Below are positions 1-8,868 of a stretch of 64,000 nt of DNA, piece by piece (position 1 is the first letter of the stretch; each line of letters begins with the position of its first letter). The stretch is from positions 48,848 to 112,847 of the forward strand of contig PCCP01000121.1 of the NCBI GenBank assembly GCA_002731775.1, written 5' to 3'. The notes beneath the pieces were generated by a model. That model saw only the letters and a list, made by a program, of their open reading frames with translations. It was not told where the DNA came from and ran no database searches. This DNA is from Gammaproteobacteria bacterium (GTDB lineage Bacteria > Pseudomonadota > Gammaproteobacteria > Pseudomonadales > Pseudohongiellaceae). A program made the position numbers and the translations under genes.

Positions 1-135
1 TTTGCCAATTTTATTCGCTTTCTCCAGCACCAACACGCGCCGACCACGATTCGCGGCCGTAATTGCACACAGCAAACCGGCGGCACCTGCACCCAGGATG
101 ATGACATCGTAATCGTGGGAAGCGTTATTGGACAT
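1..135 (-). CDS. FAD/NAD(P)-dependent flavoprotein, HI0933/YhiN-like (5' part only)
   Basis: The reverse strand starts an open frame at an ATG (133-135) that runs off the left edge after 45 codons. The visible part is the N-terminal Rossmann fold: a beta strand (YDVIILGAG) leading into the dinucleotide-binding GxGxxG motif (GAGAAG, residues about 16-21) and a second strand ending in an acidic residue (VLVLEK) that would hold the FAD ribose. The continuation KANKIGK resembles the start of HI0933-family aminoacetone-oxidase-like flavoproteins, but the diagnostic region lies outside the window. There is no signal peptide, so it should be cytoplasmic. Other FAD oxidoreductases with the same N-terminus cannot be excluded. 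Confidence 0.75.
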   Translation of the reverse strand, partial: MSNNASHDYDVIILGAGAAGLLCAITAANRGRRVLVLEKANKIGK

Positions 136-318
136 GTGGGAGGAGACGACCTTAGTTCAAGAATTTCAAGTTCGATGACACGAAAATGGACTCGTCAGTA
201 GGCAGCGTAACTCTGCCCATTAAACGTGAACTGCTGCAGACTGGCTTGCCTATTTTATTATCTACGGTTTGGCAGGGGGTTCAGTTACAACTGTGCAGAA
301 CGCGCTGGGTAAGAGGCT

Positions 319-1815
319 CTATTCGTGGGCGCCTAGCTGCCGCAGAAATTCGGCGATCTCGGGACGTGTTCCCCGCAGGCCATTGGTGCCGGGGATGGTC
401 TGGGTGGTGGCGGCCAGCAGTAGCGGCGTCTGTTGGCGCTGGTTCGTGGCGTTGATGGCGGCACCCTGTGCAACCAAGTAGTGGACTACGGATTCGAAGT
501 CTTTGAGTACCGCGTGGTGTAGCGCGGTTTGACCCCGATTGTCGGCGGCGTTGACGTCGACGCCGAGCTCGATGAGGATGCGTGCCAGTTCCAGGGTCCG
601 ACGTTCTTCGCCTTCCCAGTCCGGCGCGGCGTTGCCGATGCGATCGCGGCGATGATCCAGGGAAGAGCCGGAATTACCCATCGCCACCTGCAGTGTAGTC
701 ACCCCATTGCTGCTGACGAAAAATGGATCGGCGCCGCGTGCGAGCAGCGTTCGCAGAATTTCAACCTCGCCATATTTTGCGGCTAGCCAGAATGCGTTCA
801 TACCGATTAATTGGGCACGGATACTAAAGTCTGCGCTGAAGCGACGACCGGCTGTGCCATGTTCGATGAGCGCATTCAGGGCGGCATCGTTGTCGAGCAA
901 GGCCGCCACCAACTCGACTTCGCTACGCAGCACAGCCGCGTGCAGCACGGTGTATCCGGCTATGGCGGCATTAGGATCGGCACCCTGCTGCAGCAAATAG
1001 ATCGCCAGCGACTCGTGCCCGCTATGCGCCGCGATGACCAGTGCGCTGGCGCCGGAAGCCTCGGTATCCTGAACGTCGGCACCGGCTTTCACGAGTACGC
1101 GAGCGGTGTCAATATCACCGTTGCGGGCCGCAAACAACAGCGGCGTCGAACCACCGTGGGCCATGCGGAAGTTGCCGTTGGGATTGGTGTTGCCTGCCGT
1201 ATTTTCCAGTTGATACCACACCTCCGTGCGGGCATGAAGGTCGGCGTTATTCTCGATCAGCAAAGCCACGATATCGGCATGGCGTTGGGCCACTGCCCAC
1301 ATGAGAGCAGTCTGCCCACGTTCATCCTCGGCGGTATTAACATTGGCGCCCTGCTCAAGCAGCAGCGCCACAGTCTGCAGGTTACCCGACCGCGACGCGG
1401 TCATCAGGGGCGTTTCGCCCCTCTTCAGCGCTGCATTCGGGTCAGCCCCCGCTGCCAGCAGCTGCCCTGCCATAAAATAACTACCGTTGATTGCTGCCAA
1501 CCACAAGGGGGTCGCACCGAGTTCGTTGGCGGTGTTGACATCGGCGCCGGCCCCGATCAGCAACCCGGCCGCGTCGAGATCATCGCGATACGCAGCCCAG
1601 TGCAATGCGGTGGAGCCGTCGCCCTGGGCTGCGTTGATGTCGGCGCCCGAACGGATCAGTGTGCGCACTTGCTCGCTATCTCCGGCCCTCAATGCTGTAA
1701 TAATTTTCGGCGCAGAGATTGACGCTGAAGATTGCCCGAGTGCAACAATTGGCCAGGCCAGCATGGCGGTCAGCGCGGCGACAATCGGTATTGTGGACCC
1801 TGGTCTCTTAGTCAT
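319..1815 (-). CDS. Secreted ankyrin-repeat protein
   Basis: 498 residues. A signal peptide (about residues 1-28, ending near VALGQS) is followed by nine to eleven ankyrin repeats with the usual 33-residue period; typical units contain G-x-TALHWAA, GATPLWLAA, GETPLMTAS, GQTALMWAV and GQTALHHAV followed by LL..GAD-N. A longer insertion sits around residues 200-225. Ankyrin arrays act as protein-binding scaffolds; no catalytic domain is visible. The gene is divergent from the DUF1592/DUF1552 pair across 167 bases, and ankyrin proteins often accompany such cytochrome-like proteins, so it may serve the same periplasmic complex (inference). The antisense strand has long open frames, an artefact of the repeat periodicity. 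Confidence 0.88.
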   Translation of the reverse strand: MTKRPGSTIPIVAALTAMLAWPIVALGQSSASISAPKIITALRAGDSEQVRTLIRSGADINAAQGDGSTALHWAAYRDDLDAAGLLIGAGADVNTANELGATPLWLAAINGSYFMAGQLLAAGADPNAALKRGETPLMTASRSGNLQTVALLLEQGANVNTAEDERGQTALMWAVAQRHADIVALLIENNADLHARTEVWYQLENTAGNTNPNGNFRMAHGGSTPLLFAARNGDIDTARVLVKAGADVQDTEASGASALVIAAHSGHESLAIYLLQQGADPNAAIAGYTVLHAAVLRSEVELVAALLDNDAALNALIEHGTAGRRFSADFSIRAQLIGMNAFWLAAKYGEVEILRTLLARGADPFFVSSNGVTTLQVAMGNSGSSLDHRRDRIGNAAPDWEGEERRTLELARILIELGVDVNAADNRGQTALHHAVLKDFESVVHYLVAQGAAINATNQRQQTPLLLAATTQTIPGTNGLRGTRPEIAEFLRQLGAHE

Positions 1816-1982
1816 CTCGATCCATGCTAAGGCATCTGCTCCCGCATTGACAGCCCGGTAAGACGGTGGCAGATTAGGGTGGGCCGCAGGGACTGAAGTC
1901 CATAGTATTAGAATGTCCCACTTAGTGCCAAGAAAGTTAGTTCCGAAAATGCTTTAGCCCGAAAATAACAAGGCTCTGACAG

Positions 1983-4475
1983 ATGATGACATCCAGGCTG
2001 CCTCTAGCTCCCTGCTTCAGATCGTCGTTACCCGCGATCGCCCTGGCCTATCTCGTTGCGTTGCCTGGGGGCGCTACTTTCTCTCTCGACATCCGGGCCC
2101 AGGCGGCTACGGCGGATGAACTTTATGCTTACCAGCTCACCCTGGGCGAGTATTGCGTCACCTGTCATAACGACCAGATCTATGCCGGTGAACTCACCTT
2201 CGATGGCCTCAACCTGAGCGAGATCGGTGAATACGAGGAAATCCCGGAAAAGATCCTGGCGCAGCTACGCTCCGGACAGATGCCCCCAACCGGTATGCCG
2301 AGGCCGCCGCCAGCAGAGTACGAAGCCCTCGCCAACTGGCTGGAATCCGCGCTCGACCAGTTCGCGCTGGACCATCCCAATCCCGGGCGCACCGAATCAT
2401 TTCATCGCCTCAATCGCGCCGAATACGCCAACGCCGTGCGTGATCTGCTGGCGCTGGATGTAGATGTGGAGGCGCTGTTACCGGCAGACGACATCGCCGA
2501 GAATGGTTTCGACAACATGGCCGATGTGTTGACGGTCTCGCCGGCGTTGATGGAGCGCTACCTGTCGGCGGCGCGAAAGACAGCAAGACTGGCGGTGGGA
2601 GCGCCGCCGCCGGGTCCGGTATCCGAGACCTACGAGGTACCGATTCTGCTTATTCAAAACGACCGCATGGGCGATGATCTCCCGTTTGGCTCCCGTGGCG
2701 GCGTTGCCGCCCGCCATTATTTCCCGGTGGATGGACACTACGACCTCGCCATTCGACTGCATCGCAATTATGTGAATTACATTCGCGGCATGGGTTCGCG
2801 CCATGAGTTGGAGGTGCGATTCGACGGAGTACTGGTGCAATCATTCAGCTTCGGTGGCGAGGAGCCGGATGTGCTGCAGGCGCCCGCGGGTTATGGTGGC
2901 AACCAGTTCGGCGATCCGGAATGGGAAGAATACATGCTTTTCGCCGACGCCAATCTGCGGCTACGGTTCAGCGCTGCGGCAGGACCCCACGTCGTCGGCG
3001 TCTCCTTCGTACGCAAGTTTACCGAGCCCGAAGGTGTGCTGCAGCCGCCACAGAGTGTGTTCGCAGCGGCCGTCAACGAGATGCGTGACGGTGATGCGGC
3101 GGTGGAACAGATCGCAATTACCGGTCCATTTGAAGGCGGCGATGCGGGTGACACCCCCAGTCGCCGCGCGGTGTTCAACTGCCGGCCCGCCGATAACACA
3201 CAGGCTGGCGAAGACGCCTGTGCCAGGGAGATCTTGTCGGCGTTGGGGCGGCGGGCCTACAGAAGGCCGCTGGAGCCAGTAGATCTTGACACACTGATGG
3301 AATTCTATCGCCGGGGTCGGGGCGACGGCAGATTGAGCTTCGATGCCGGCATCCAGCTTGCGCTTGAGCGCCTGCTGATTTCGCCCGATTTCCTATTTCG
3401 CGTTGAGCGTGACCCGGCCGCTATTGAACCCGGCAGCGTCTATGAGTTGAGCGATCTCGAACTGGCCTCGAGGCTATCTTTCTTTCTATGGAGCAGTATT
3501 CCGGATGCGGAACTCCTGACGGCGGCCGAGGCAGACGGGCTGCAAGACCCGGAGTTGCTGGAACAACAAACCCGGCGCATGTTGGCATACCCGCGTTCCA
3601 GGGCCCTGGTACAGAACTTCGCCGGCCAGTGGCTGTACCTGCGCAACTTGCCTGCGCTGGTGCCCGACGCGGTAGCCTTTCCCGAGTTTGATGAAAACCT
3701 CAGGGACGCGTTTCGACAGGAGAGCGAGATGTTCTTCGAGAATTTGATTCGCGAAGATGGTAGCGTGCTCGACCTGCTGGGCAGTGACTACGCCTATGTC
3801 AACGAACGCCTGGCGGAGCACTATGGCATTCCCGGCGTCTATGGCAGTCACTTTCGCCGGGTGCAGCTGGATGCCGAGTTGGCCGAACAGCGCGGCGGCA
3901 TCCTCGGACAGGGCAGCCTACTAATGGCCACGTCCTACGCCAATCGGACCTCGCCGGTGCTGCGTGGTAAGTGGGTGCTGACCAACATCCTGGGAACGCC
4001 GCCACTGGCGCCGCCTCCCGATGTGCCGGATCTACCGGATACGGGAGCAGACGGCCAGCCGGCCACGGTGCGCGATCGCATGCTGCAGCATCGGGCCAAC
4101 CCCGTGTGCAGGACCTGCCACGCACCCATGGACCCACTGGGCCTGGTGCTGGAGAACTACGATGCCATCGGCAGGTGGCGCACTACCGGAGAGGCGAACC
4201 TGGCGATCGACGCCTCGGGGCAACTGCCCAACGGTAGGCAGTTTTATGGGCCCCAGGGCCTGCGGACGCTGCTGCTGGAGCGCCGGCAGGCATTCAGCAG
4301 TACCGTGACCGAGAAGCTGCTAGAATATGCGATTGGTCGCGGTACCGAATACTACGACAAACCCGTTGTACGGGGCATCACCCGCACGGCGGCATTGGAT
4401 AACTTCAGTTGGTCGTCTATTATTGTGGGCATAGTCCAAAGTGTCCCGTTTCGAACGCGGAGGTCTGCGTTATGA
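1983..4475 (+). CDS. DUF1587/1592/1588/1585 PSCyt-type c-type cytochrome protein
   Basis: 830 residues with an N-terminal hydrophobic export segment. A c-type haem motif C58-x2-C61-H62 (YCVTCH) lies in an N-terminal cytochrome-like domain. Then come, in order, a DUF1587 block (FHRLNRAEYANAVRDLLALD, about 140), a carbohydrate-binding-like middle region (about 215-390), DUF1595 (GRRAYRRPL), DUF1592 (SPDFLFRVE...LASRLSFFLW), DUF1588 (TSPVLRGKWVL.N.LGTPP) with a second conserved CRTCH, and DUF1585 near the C-terminus (EKLLEYAIGRG). This domain order defines a family common in Planctomycetes, Verrucomicrobia and some Gammaproteobacteria; its reaction is not established. It overlaps the DUF1552 gene by four bases (ATGA), showing translational coupling. 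Family assignment is firm, function unknown. Confidence 0.92.
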   Translation: MMTSRLPLAPCFRSSLPAIALAYLVALPGGATFSLDIRAQAATADELYAYQLTLGEYCVTCHNDQIYAGELTFDGLNLSEIGEYEEIPEKILAQLRSGQMPPTGMPRPPPAEYEALANWLESALDQFALDHPNPGRTESFHRLNRAEYANAVRDLLALDVDVEALLPADDIAENGFDNMADVLTVSPALMERYLSAARKTARLAVGAPPPGPVSETYEVPILLIQNDRMGDDLPFGSRGGVAARHYFPVDGHYDLAIRLHRNYVNYIRGMGSRHELEVRFDGVLVQSFSFGGEEPDVLQAPAGYGGNQFGDPEWEEYMLFADANLRLRFSAAAGPHVVGVSFVRKFTEPEGVLQPPQSVFAAAVNEMRDGDAAVEQIAITGPFEGGDAGDTPSRRAVFNCRPADNTQAGEDACAREILSALGRRAYRRPLEPVDLDTLMEFYRRGRGDGRLSFDAGIQLALERLLISPDFLFRVERDPAAIEPGSVYELSDLELASRLSFFLWSSIPDAELLTAAEADGLQDPELLEQQTRRMLAYPRSRALVQNFAGQWLYLRNLPALVPDAVAFPEFDENLRDAFRQESEMFFENLIREDGSVLDLLGSDYAYVNERLAEHYGIPGVYGSHFRRVQLDAELAEQRGGILGQGSLLMATSYANRTSPVLRGKWVLTNILGTPPLAPPPDVPDLPDTGADGQPATVRDRMLQHRANPVCRTCHAPMDPLGLVLENYDAIGRWRTTGEANLAIDASGQLPNGRQFYGPQGLRTLLLERRQAFSSTVTEKLLEYAIGRGTEYYDKPVVRGITRTAALDNFSWSSIIVGIVQSVPFRTRRSAL

Positions 4476-5788
4476 TCATTAGCAAGAAGGTAATACCGCG
4501 CCGCACCATGCTGCGCGGGCTGGGTGCGGCACTGGCCTTGCCACTGCTTGACTCGATGGTGCCGGCGCTGGCGAGTGCGAGTGAGACAGCCGTCGGGCAA
4601 ACGCGACGACTCGGGATCGTCTATGTCCCCAACGGCATGCGCATGGACCACTGGACCCCGGCCACCACCGGCAGCGACTTCAAACTGCCCTCTATTCTGC
4701 AGCCGCTGCAACCATTTCGTAGCCAGCTCAATATCCTCACCGGCCTGCGGGGCGTGGACGGCGAGGGGCCCCACGCACGTGCCTCCACCCGCTTTCTCAC
4801 CGGCGTCGCTTCGAAGCGGGATGATGGATCGAATCTCCGGGCCAGCATCTCCATGGATCAGATCGCCGGCCGCTTGCTGGGCCGGGAGACACAGCTGGGC
4901 ACGCTGGAGCTCGCCATCGACGGCCGTGACTTTGCCGGTTCCTGTGACGAAGGCTTCAGCTGCGCCTATACCAACACCATTTCCTGGGCCAACGAGACCA
5001 CACCACTGCCCATGGAGAACAATCCCCGCGCTGTTTTTGAACGACTATTCGGCGACAGTGGCAGTACCGATCCCCAGGTCCGCAAGGCACGCCTGGCAAA
5101 AGACGCGAGCCTGCTGGATTCCGTCACCGAGCGCGCCCATGAACTGTCACGTCAACTCGGGGCTGGTGACCAGGCCAAGTTGAACCAGTATCTCGACGCC
5201 GTACGCGACATCGAGCGGCGCATCCAGATGGCGGAAGCACAGAGTGACCGGGAATTGCCGGTGTTCGAGCAACCGGCGGGGATACCGGACACCTTCAGCG
5301 AACACGCCACACTCATGTTCGACCTGATGGCGCTGGCGTTCGAGACCGACATGACCCGGGTTGTCACCTTCATGATGGGTCGGGAAATAACCGGCCGCAC
5401 CTACGCCGAAATTGGCATCGCCGACGCCCACCATCCGATTTCCCATCATCAGAGAGACCCGGTGAAACTGGAGAAACTACTCAAGATCAACCAGTACCAC
5501 ATGACCTTCTTCGCCAAATTCCTCGAGCGCCTGCGCTCGACAACGGCTGGGGATGGATCGCTGCTGGACAACTCCATGATTGTCTACGGCGCCGGCATGG
5601 CGGATAGCAACTCCCATTGGTCTTCAGACCTGCCGGTGCTCTTAGCCGGGGGAGCCGCGGTAACTGGAGGACGTCACACGAAGTACCCTGAAAACACGCC
5701 GCTTTCGAATTTGCACCTGAGTTTGCTCGACAGGATGGCGGTGCCGATAGAGTCACTGGGTGATTCGACGGGTCGGTTGCCGATCTGA
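4472..5788 (+). CDS. DUF1552 secreted protein
   Basis: 438 residues from the ATG at 4472, chosen because it overlaps the previous stop (ATGA) and has GGAGG about eight bases upstream; the frame is open 21 codons further upstream without support. The N-terminus (VIPRRTMLRG followed by a hydrophobic run LGAALALPLL) is a twin-arginine-like signal. The rest matches the DUF1552 family: RRLGIVYVPNGM near the start, then LTGLRG, and a C-terminal SMIVYGAGMADSN. DUF1552 proteins are nearly always coded beside DUF1592 proteins, as here, and the two probably work as a pair in the periplasm. The fold is distantly alkaline-phosphatase/sulfatase-like (DUF1501 clan, from family knowledge). The substrate is unknown. 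Confidence 0.9.
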   Translation: MIISKKVIPRRTMLRGLGAALALPLLDSMVPALASASETAVGQTRRLGIVYVPNGMRMDHWTPATTGSDFKLPSILQPLQPFRSQLNILTGLRGVDGEGPHARASTRFLTGVASKRDDGSNLRASISMDQIAGRLLGRETQLGTLELAIDGRDFAGSCDEGFSCAYTNTISWANETTPLPMENNPRAVFERLFGDSGSTDPQVRKARLAKDASLLDSVTERAHELSRQLGAGDQAKLNQYLDAVRDIERRIQMAEAQSDRELPVFEQPAGIPDTFSEHATLMFDLMALAFETDMTRVVTFMMGREITGRTYAEIGIADAHHPISHHQRDPVKLEKLLKINQYHMTFFAKFLERLRSTTAGDGSLLDNSMIVYGAGMADSNSHWSSDLPVLLAGGAAVTGGRHTKYPENTPLSNLHLSLLDRMAVPIESLGDSTGRLPI

Positions 5789-5838
5789 ATATTTGACAAA
5801 TAGCCCAAGCAGAAATTCACAATCGAGGGTATTGCAGT

Positions 5839-6843
5839 ATGAAAACAATTTTAAGGGTTTCCAGCTCGTTGTTATTGTTACTGCTGATAACGAGTCCTGC
5901 CTTGGCCCAATCCGATGGTGACTGGCAACTACCCAGAACCATAGACGGGCATCCCGACTTCCAGGGGGTGTGGGAGAACAACACCATAACCCCGGTGGAG
6001 CGACCCGAGGTTTTCGGTGACAAGGAAATTCTCACCGACGAAGACGTGGCGTTTTTGCGGCGACGACTTGCGGAAATCACTGCGGCAGGAGCCGATGCAC
6101 TATTCGGTGAAGGGGTGCTGGCCGCCGCCTTTGCCGGTGAGATCGTGTCATACGATCCCACCACCGGCAACTACGATTCGCAGTGGATGGTTGACCGCAC
6201 CATCCACAGGCGTACCTCCCAGATTATAGACCCGCCCGATGGCAAATATCCGCCGCGCACCGAACGTGCCATCGCCGCGGCCAGGGAACTGAGAGAACAC
6301 CGAGAGGCACATCCGGCTGACACATGGCTCGACCGCCACCTGGGCGAGCGCTGTGTCTCATTCGGTGCCCCGCGCCTCGGCTCCGGCTACAACAGTTATC
6401 AGCAGATCGTGCAAACTCGGGATACAGTAGCGATCATCCAGGAGATGGCCCACGATGTGCGCATCATTCCCCTGGTCGCGAAGCCGCATGTCGACGCGAA
6501 CATACAACTCTGGCATGGCGATTCCCGCGGCTGGTGGGATGGTGATACCCTGGTGATCGAAACCACCAACTATTCTGCCCAGAGCAGTTCCGGACCCGAC
6601 ACGGTTAAGAAAGTGAATGTGGAACGCCTGACTCGAATCAGTGAGTCGGAAATTCTGTACCAGTTTACGTCTAACGATCCGGGTACATTTACAGCCCCTT
6701 ATACCCGCGAGATTACTTTTGATAAAACCCCGGACAAGATTTATGAGTATGCCTGCCACGAAGGCAACTACGGCATGATGAATATTCTGTCCGGGCATCG
6801 TCAGCTGGAGAGAGTAGCCGCGGCAGCAGCGAACGAAAATTAG
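5839..6843 (+). CDS. Secreted protein of unknown function
   Basis: 334 residues with a clear signal peptide (residues 1-24, cleavage after LALAQ). The mature part begins with PRTIDGHPDFQGVWENN, which resembles a family of secreted proteins scattered through Acidobacteria and marine Gammaproteobacteria beside PQQ enzymes and DUF1592 proteins. Other recognisable family stretches are WMVDRTIHRR and GDSRGWWDGDTLVIETTNY. I know no assigned reaction, and no metal site or haem motif is obvious apart from isolated His and Cys residues. It lies 50 bases after the DUF1552 gene and is followed by a hairpin with a T-run, so it may be the last gene of that operon. Confidence 0.8.
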   Translation: MKTILRVSSSLLLLLLITSPALAQSDGDWQLPRTIDGHPDFQGVWENNTITPVERPEVFGDKEILTDEDVAFLRRRLAEITAAGADALFGEGVLAAAFAGEIVSYDPTTGNYDSQWMVDRTIHRRTSQIIDPPDGKYPPRTERAIAAARELREHREAHPADTWLDRHLGERCVSFGAPRLGSGYNSYQQIVQTRDTVAIIQEMAHDVRIIPLVAKPHVDANIQLWHGDSRGWWDGDTLVIETTNYSAQSSSGPDTVKKVNVERLTRISESEILYQFTSNDPGTFTAPYTREITFDKTPDKIYEYACHEGNYGMMNILSGHRQLERVAAAAANEN

Positions 6844-6879
6844 ACGACTAACTGGCTCAGATTATCGGAACCAGCTACA

Positions 6880-6951
6880 TGGGGTCAGCGTATTGTGATT
6901 TGGAGATTTCCGATTAACTGGATGGATTCCAATCACAATGCGCTGGCCCCA
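6880..6951. repeat. REP-like inverted repeat, terminator-like
   Basis: Two 21-base arms (6880-6900 and 6931-6951), starting TGGGGTCAGCG, pair with only two mismatches, both G-U compatible in RNA, around a 30-base spacer. TTTTT follows on the plus strand, so it can end transcription of the gene at 5839-6843. The GGGGTCAG tip is shared with the repeats at 9991-10063 and 12711-12760. Confidence 0.7.
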
Positions 6952-6988
6952 TTTTTCCTGTTTAGACCTCCCCCATAGGAGTCCTGCA

Positions 6989-8800
6989 ATGCCTGGACAG
7001 TTTCCCCGCGCAACGTGGCGTAGAGTCATCCCGGCGACGGCCCTTCTACTAATTGCCGCAATCGCCGCACTGCAGCCCGGGGCTTGGGCGCAGTCTGCCG
7101 ACGACTTCATCCCGGTCACCGACGAGATGCTGCAAAACCCGGCAGCTTCGGACTGGCTGATGTGGCGGCGAACACTGGACAGTTGGGGCTATAGCCCGCT
7201 GGATCAGGTTGATCGGCAGAACGTCGGCGAGTTGCGCATGGTGTGGACCCGGGACCTGGCAATCGGCACCGGTGAGATAACACCATTGGCCTATAACGGC
7301 GTCCTCTATGTGCCGCAGGCCAGTGATGTCATCCAGGCCCTCGATGCGGTGAGCGGTGACCTGATCTGGGAGTATCGCCGCGACATCCCGGAGGATCTCT
7401 ACGAGATGGTTGGAGGCAATGCCCGCAACAACAGAAATCTCGCCATCTTTGAAAATTTAATCATCAACACCAGCGACGACAACTACGTGTTCGCGCTGGA
7501 CGCCGCCAGCGGCGAGACCGTCTGGGAAACCCGCATCTTCGACTACCAGGTCAACTCCGCCACCCACAGCTCGGGTCCGATCATCGCCGATGGCAGGGTG
7601 ATCTCGGGACGCAGTTGCCGGCCCTGGGGTGGACCCGATGCCTGTATCATTGCTGCCCACGATGCCCGCAGCGGCGCCGAGCTATGGCGCCGACGCCTGA
7701 TTCCGGCACCGGGGGAACCGGGCGACGAGACTTGGGGCGACATACCCTTCGAGCAGCGCCAACACGTGGGTTCCTGGATGGTGCCAAGTTACGATCCAGA
7801 ATTAGAACTCATTATTCTGGGCACGTCAGTTACTTCGCCGGCACCGAAATTTTTTCTGGCCGGCACCGAGAACACCCACCTCTATCACAACTCCACACTG
7901 GCGCTGGAGGTAGAGACGGGAGAGATCAGGTGGCACTATCAACACTTGAACGATCACTGGGACCTGGACCATCCCTTCGAGCGGCTGTTGGTTGAGACGC
8001 GGGTCGCGCCCGATCCTGACGCTGTCACCTGGATCAATCCGCGTTTGCAGCCAGGGGAAATTCGTCAGGTAATAACCGGTATCCCCGGCAAGACTGGAAT
8101 CGTCTACACCCTCGACCGCGCCACCGGCGAGTTTCTATGGGCGACGCCGACGGTTTTCCAGAACGTGATCGAGAGTATCGATGTTGCCACGGGAGTGGCG
8201 ACGGAAAATCCGGAAGTCATCTTCAGGGAATCGGAGCAGGTGGTGTTCGTCTGCCCCACCTGGACCGGGGGCAAGGACTGGGAGGCCGGTGCCTATAGTC
8301 CACTCACCAATACCATGTATTACCCACTGCGTAACACCTGTGCGCAGATGCTGGCTACCGCCAACTTCGACAGCGACACGGCGCAGGCCCTGACCGCCGG
8401 TGGACAGGGCGGGCTCGCCATTTATTCGTTGGCCGCCCGTCACCAGATCACCCCCGGCACCAACAACCTCGGCACGGTGCGGGCGATTTCCGCAGAGACC
8501 GGCGAGACGAAATGGCTCTATGAACAGCGGGCAGGCACCATGTCACTGGTGGCGACCGGCGGCGGGCTCATCTTCGGCGGCGATGCCAATGGCCGCTTCC
8601 GCGCCTTCGATCACGAGACCGGCGAGGTATTATGGGAAGTTAATCTCGGCTCATCGGTGAGCGGCTATCCCATTACCTACGCTGTCGATGGTGTGCAGTA
8701 CGTGGCGGTTAACACCGGCGGTGGACAGATTAATTTGACGCCGGAACTTCGCCCCAGCAGAGGCACGAACTTATTCGTATTTGCACTCCCAAACAGGTAG
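6989..8800 (+). CDS. PQQ-dependent alcohol dehydrogenase-like quinoprotein
   Basis: 603 residues from ATG 6989, which has AGGAG about eight bases upstream; the frame is open 17 codons further upstream but that part lies in the hairpin. A signal peptide ends near PGAWAQS. The body is an eight-bladed quinoprotein propeller: W-motif blades (for example GDLIWEYRRD, GETVWETRI, GEIRWHYQHL, GEVLWEVNL) and the catalytic region LNDHWDLDHPFE, where the aspartates supply the general base and Ca/lanthanide-PQQ contacts. There is no C-terminal haem domain, so electrons must pass to a separate carrier. The adjacent vicinal cysteines of methanol dehydrogenase are not seen. Substrate probably an alcohol or polyol, unproven. 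Confidence 0.88.
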   Translation: MPGQFPRATWRRVIPATALLLIAAIAALQPGAWAQSADDFIPVTDEMLQNPAASDWLMWRRTLDSWGYSPLDQVDRQNVGELRMVWTRDLAIGTGEITPLAYNGVLYVPQASDVIQALDAVSGDLIWEYRRDIPEDLYEMVGGNARNNRNLAIFENLIINTSDDNYVFALDAASGETVWETRIFDYQVNSATHSSGPIIADGRVISGRSCRPWGGPDACIIAAHDARSGAELWRRRLIPAPGEPGDETWGDIPFEQRQHVGSWMVPSYDPELELIILGTSVTSPAPKFFLAGTENTHLYHNSTLALEVETGEIRWHYQHLNDHWDLDHPFERLLVETRVAPDPDAVTWINPRLQPGEIRQVITGIPGKTGIVYTLDRATGEFLWATPTVFQNVIESIDVATGVATENPEVIFRESEQVVFVCPTWTGGKDWEAGAYSPLTNTMYYPLRNTCAQMLATANFDSDTAQALTAGGQGGLAIYSLAARHQITPGTNNLGTVRAISAETGETKWLYEQRAGTMSLVATGGGLIFGGDANGRFRAFDHETGEVLWEVNLGSSVSGYPITYAVDGVQYVAVNTGGGQINLTPELRPSRGTNLFVFALPNR

Positions 8801-8835
8801 CTGGGATCAGCCCGAAGATCGGAGAATGCTAATAT

Positions 8836-8850
8836 GCAAGACCTGACCCC
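8836..8850 (+). repeat. REP-like half element
   Basis: GCAAGACCTGACCCC matches the tip of the right arm of the palindrome at 9991-10063. It lies just before the ribosome-binding site of the next gene. No partner arm is close by, so it is a half copy. Confidence 0.5.
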
Positions 8851-8868
8851 AATACAGGAGATACACCG

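Noticed and set aside
811..1722. 303-codon plus-strand frame
   Set aside because: Antisense shadow of the ankyrin gene; the repeat periodicity keeps several frames open.
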